From NCBI GenBank assembly GCA_020722245.1, contig DYLE01000040.1, positions 1 to 14,680 on the forward strand: a stretch of DNA of 14,680 nucleotides. Reading direction: 5' to 3'. The translations under genes were made by a program, and so were the position numbers. Source of the stretch: Desulfonema limicola. GTDB taxonomy: Bacteria; Desulfobacterota; Desulfobacteria; Desulfobacterales; Desulfosalsimonadaceae. This document shows, in pieces, positions 14,132-14,680 of the stretch. The notes below the pieces were generated by a model. It had not been told where the DNA came from, made no database searches, and saw only the letters and a program-made list of their open reading frames with translations. The stretch's first letter is position 1, and each line of letters opens with the position of its first letter.

Positions 14132-14680
14132 TCAGATTTCAAACGCCCGCTCCCCATGAATCGCGCTGTCCAGCCCCTCGATTTCATTGCTTTGCTCCAC
14201 GCGAAGACCGCCGGTGAGCAGACGGGTGACATAGACCACAACCAGGGTGCCCACCGCTGAAAACAACGCAGTGGCGGCAATGGATACGATCTGGATCATC
14301 AACTGCCTGGGGTTGCCGTAGATCATGCCGGACGCGCTGCTGGTGACGGCGGGGCAGGCGAACAGTCCGGTGGCCAGGCCGCCCCAGATGCCGCAGATCC
14401 CGTGCACCCCGAAGGCATCTAAGGAATCATCGTACCCCGCCTTGCGTTTCAGGTGGGAGACGCTGACATACCCCAGCCCTCCGGCGACCGCGCCGATGAC
14501 AAGCGAGGCCTGCAGGTTGACAAACCCCGCGGCCGGGGTGATGGCCACCAGACCGGCCACGACACCCGAGGCGATTCCCAGCAGGGTCGGGCGTTTCTTG
14601 GCGTACCATTCGGCGAACATCCAGGAAAGCGCCGCTGTGGCCGCGGAGGTGTTGGTCACCAGAAAAGCCGATCCGGCGAT
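14132..14680 (-). CDS. amtB: Ammonium transporter AmtB, C-terminal part (5' end beyond window)
   Basis: The frame is open to the window edge, giving 182 residues that cover the second half of an Amt/MEP/Rh-family ammonium channel. Several membrane helices are visible. The segment DAFGVHGICGIWGG contains the second histidine of the pore twin-His pair. YDDSLDAFG precedes it, as in other Amt proteins. The cytoplasmic tail ends in NEIEGLDSAIHGERAFEI, typical of bacterial Amt proteins and the site that contacts PII. The gene precedes PII and glnA in one run, so co-transcription from a promoter outside the window is likely; no sigma-54 box was found inside it. Confidence 0.95.
   Translation of the reverse strand: MAGSAFLVTNTSAATAALSWMFAEWYAKKRPTLLGIASGVVAGLVAITPAAGFVNLQASLVIGAVAGGLGYVSVSHLKRKAGYDDSLDAFGVHGICGIWGGLATGLFACPAVTSSASGMIYGNPRQLMIQIVSIAATALFSAVGTLVVVYVTRLLTGGLRVEQSNEIEGLDSAIHGERAFEI

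Overview
The window reads as a chromosomal segment of an anaerobic, respiring bacterium, most likely a deltaproteobacterium (Desulfobacterota, Desulfobacterales-like). This is inferred from gene content: a NapC/NrfH-type plus octaheme cytochrome pair, a UbiD decarboxylase, an alkyl-DHAP-synthase-like flavoprotein and the long intergenic hairpin repeats. No rRNA or other phylogenetic marker is present, so the assignment is tentative. Almost all genes lie on the minus strand; the one confident plus-strand gene is the alpha/beta hydrolase at 9204-10175. No tRNA, rRNA, CRISPR array or intact mobile element was seen.

Layout. 1-108: N-terminus of an unrecognised minus-strand gene. 265-1554: type II NADH dehydrogenase. 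1740-3718: two-gene cytochrome operon (NapC/NrfH-like tetraheme quinol oxidase, then an octaheme hydroxylamine-oxidoreductase-family cytochrome). 3824-4324: cytoplasmic cyclophilin. 4484-5614: a graveyard of transposon genes, with a plus-strand IS1634/DUF4277-like N-terminus butted against a minus-strand IS66-like C-terminus that is itself joined to a decayed DUF4338 (DruA-type) gene. 5675-5739: terminator array. 5750-6196: Hsp20. 6386-6490: a promoter-to-terminator unit that may encode a small RNA. 6499-8864: translationally coupled split-barrel flavoprotein and UbiD-family decarboxylase. 8865-9203: gene-free, with hairpins. 9204-10175: YheT-like hydrolase, convergent with 10209-11906, a large FAD-linked oxidase resembling alkyl-DHAP synthase. 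12246-14680: nitrogen-assimilation cluster amtB (5' end beyond the window), PII protein and glutamine synthetase.

How they fit together. NDH-2 would reduce menaquinone; the tetraheme NapC/NrfH-like protein would oxidise menaquinol and pass electrons to the periplasmic octaheme enzyme, whose substrate is probably a nitrogen oxyanion or hydroxylamine. The UbiD homologue could serve menaquinone synthesis or aromatic-acid metabolism. The amtB-PII-glnA group takes up ammonium, senses nitrogen status and assimilates ammonium.

The least ordinary signals are non-coding: two copies of a ~150-bp hairpin repeat, each just downstream of a minus-strand gene (1588-1728 and 12076-12231), with differing sequences that keep the stem paired; a possible sRNA at 6420-6490; and the layered transposon remnants with tryptophan codons turned into TGA. 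I found no convincing wholly new system.
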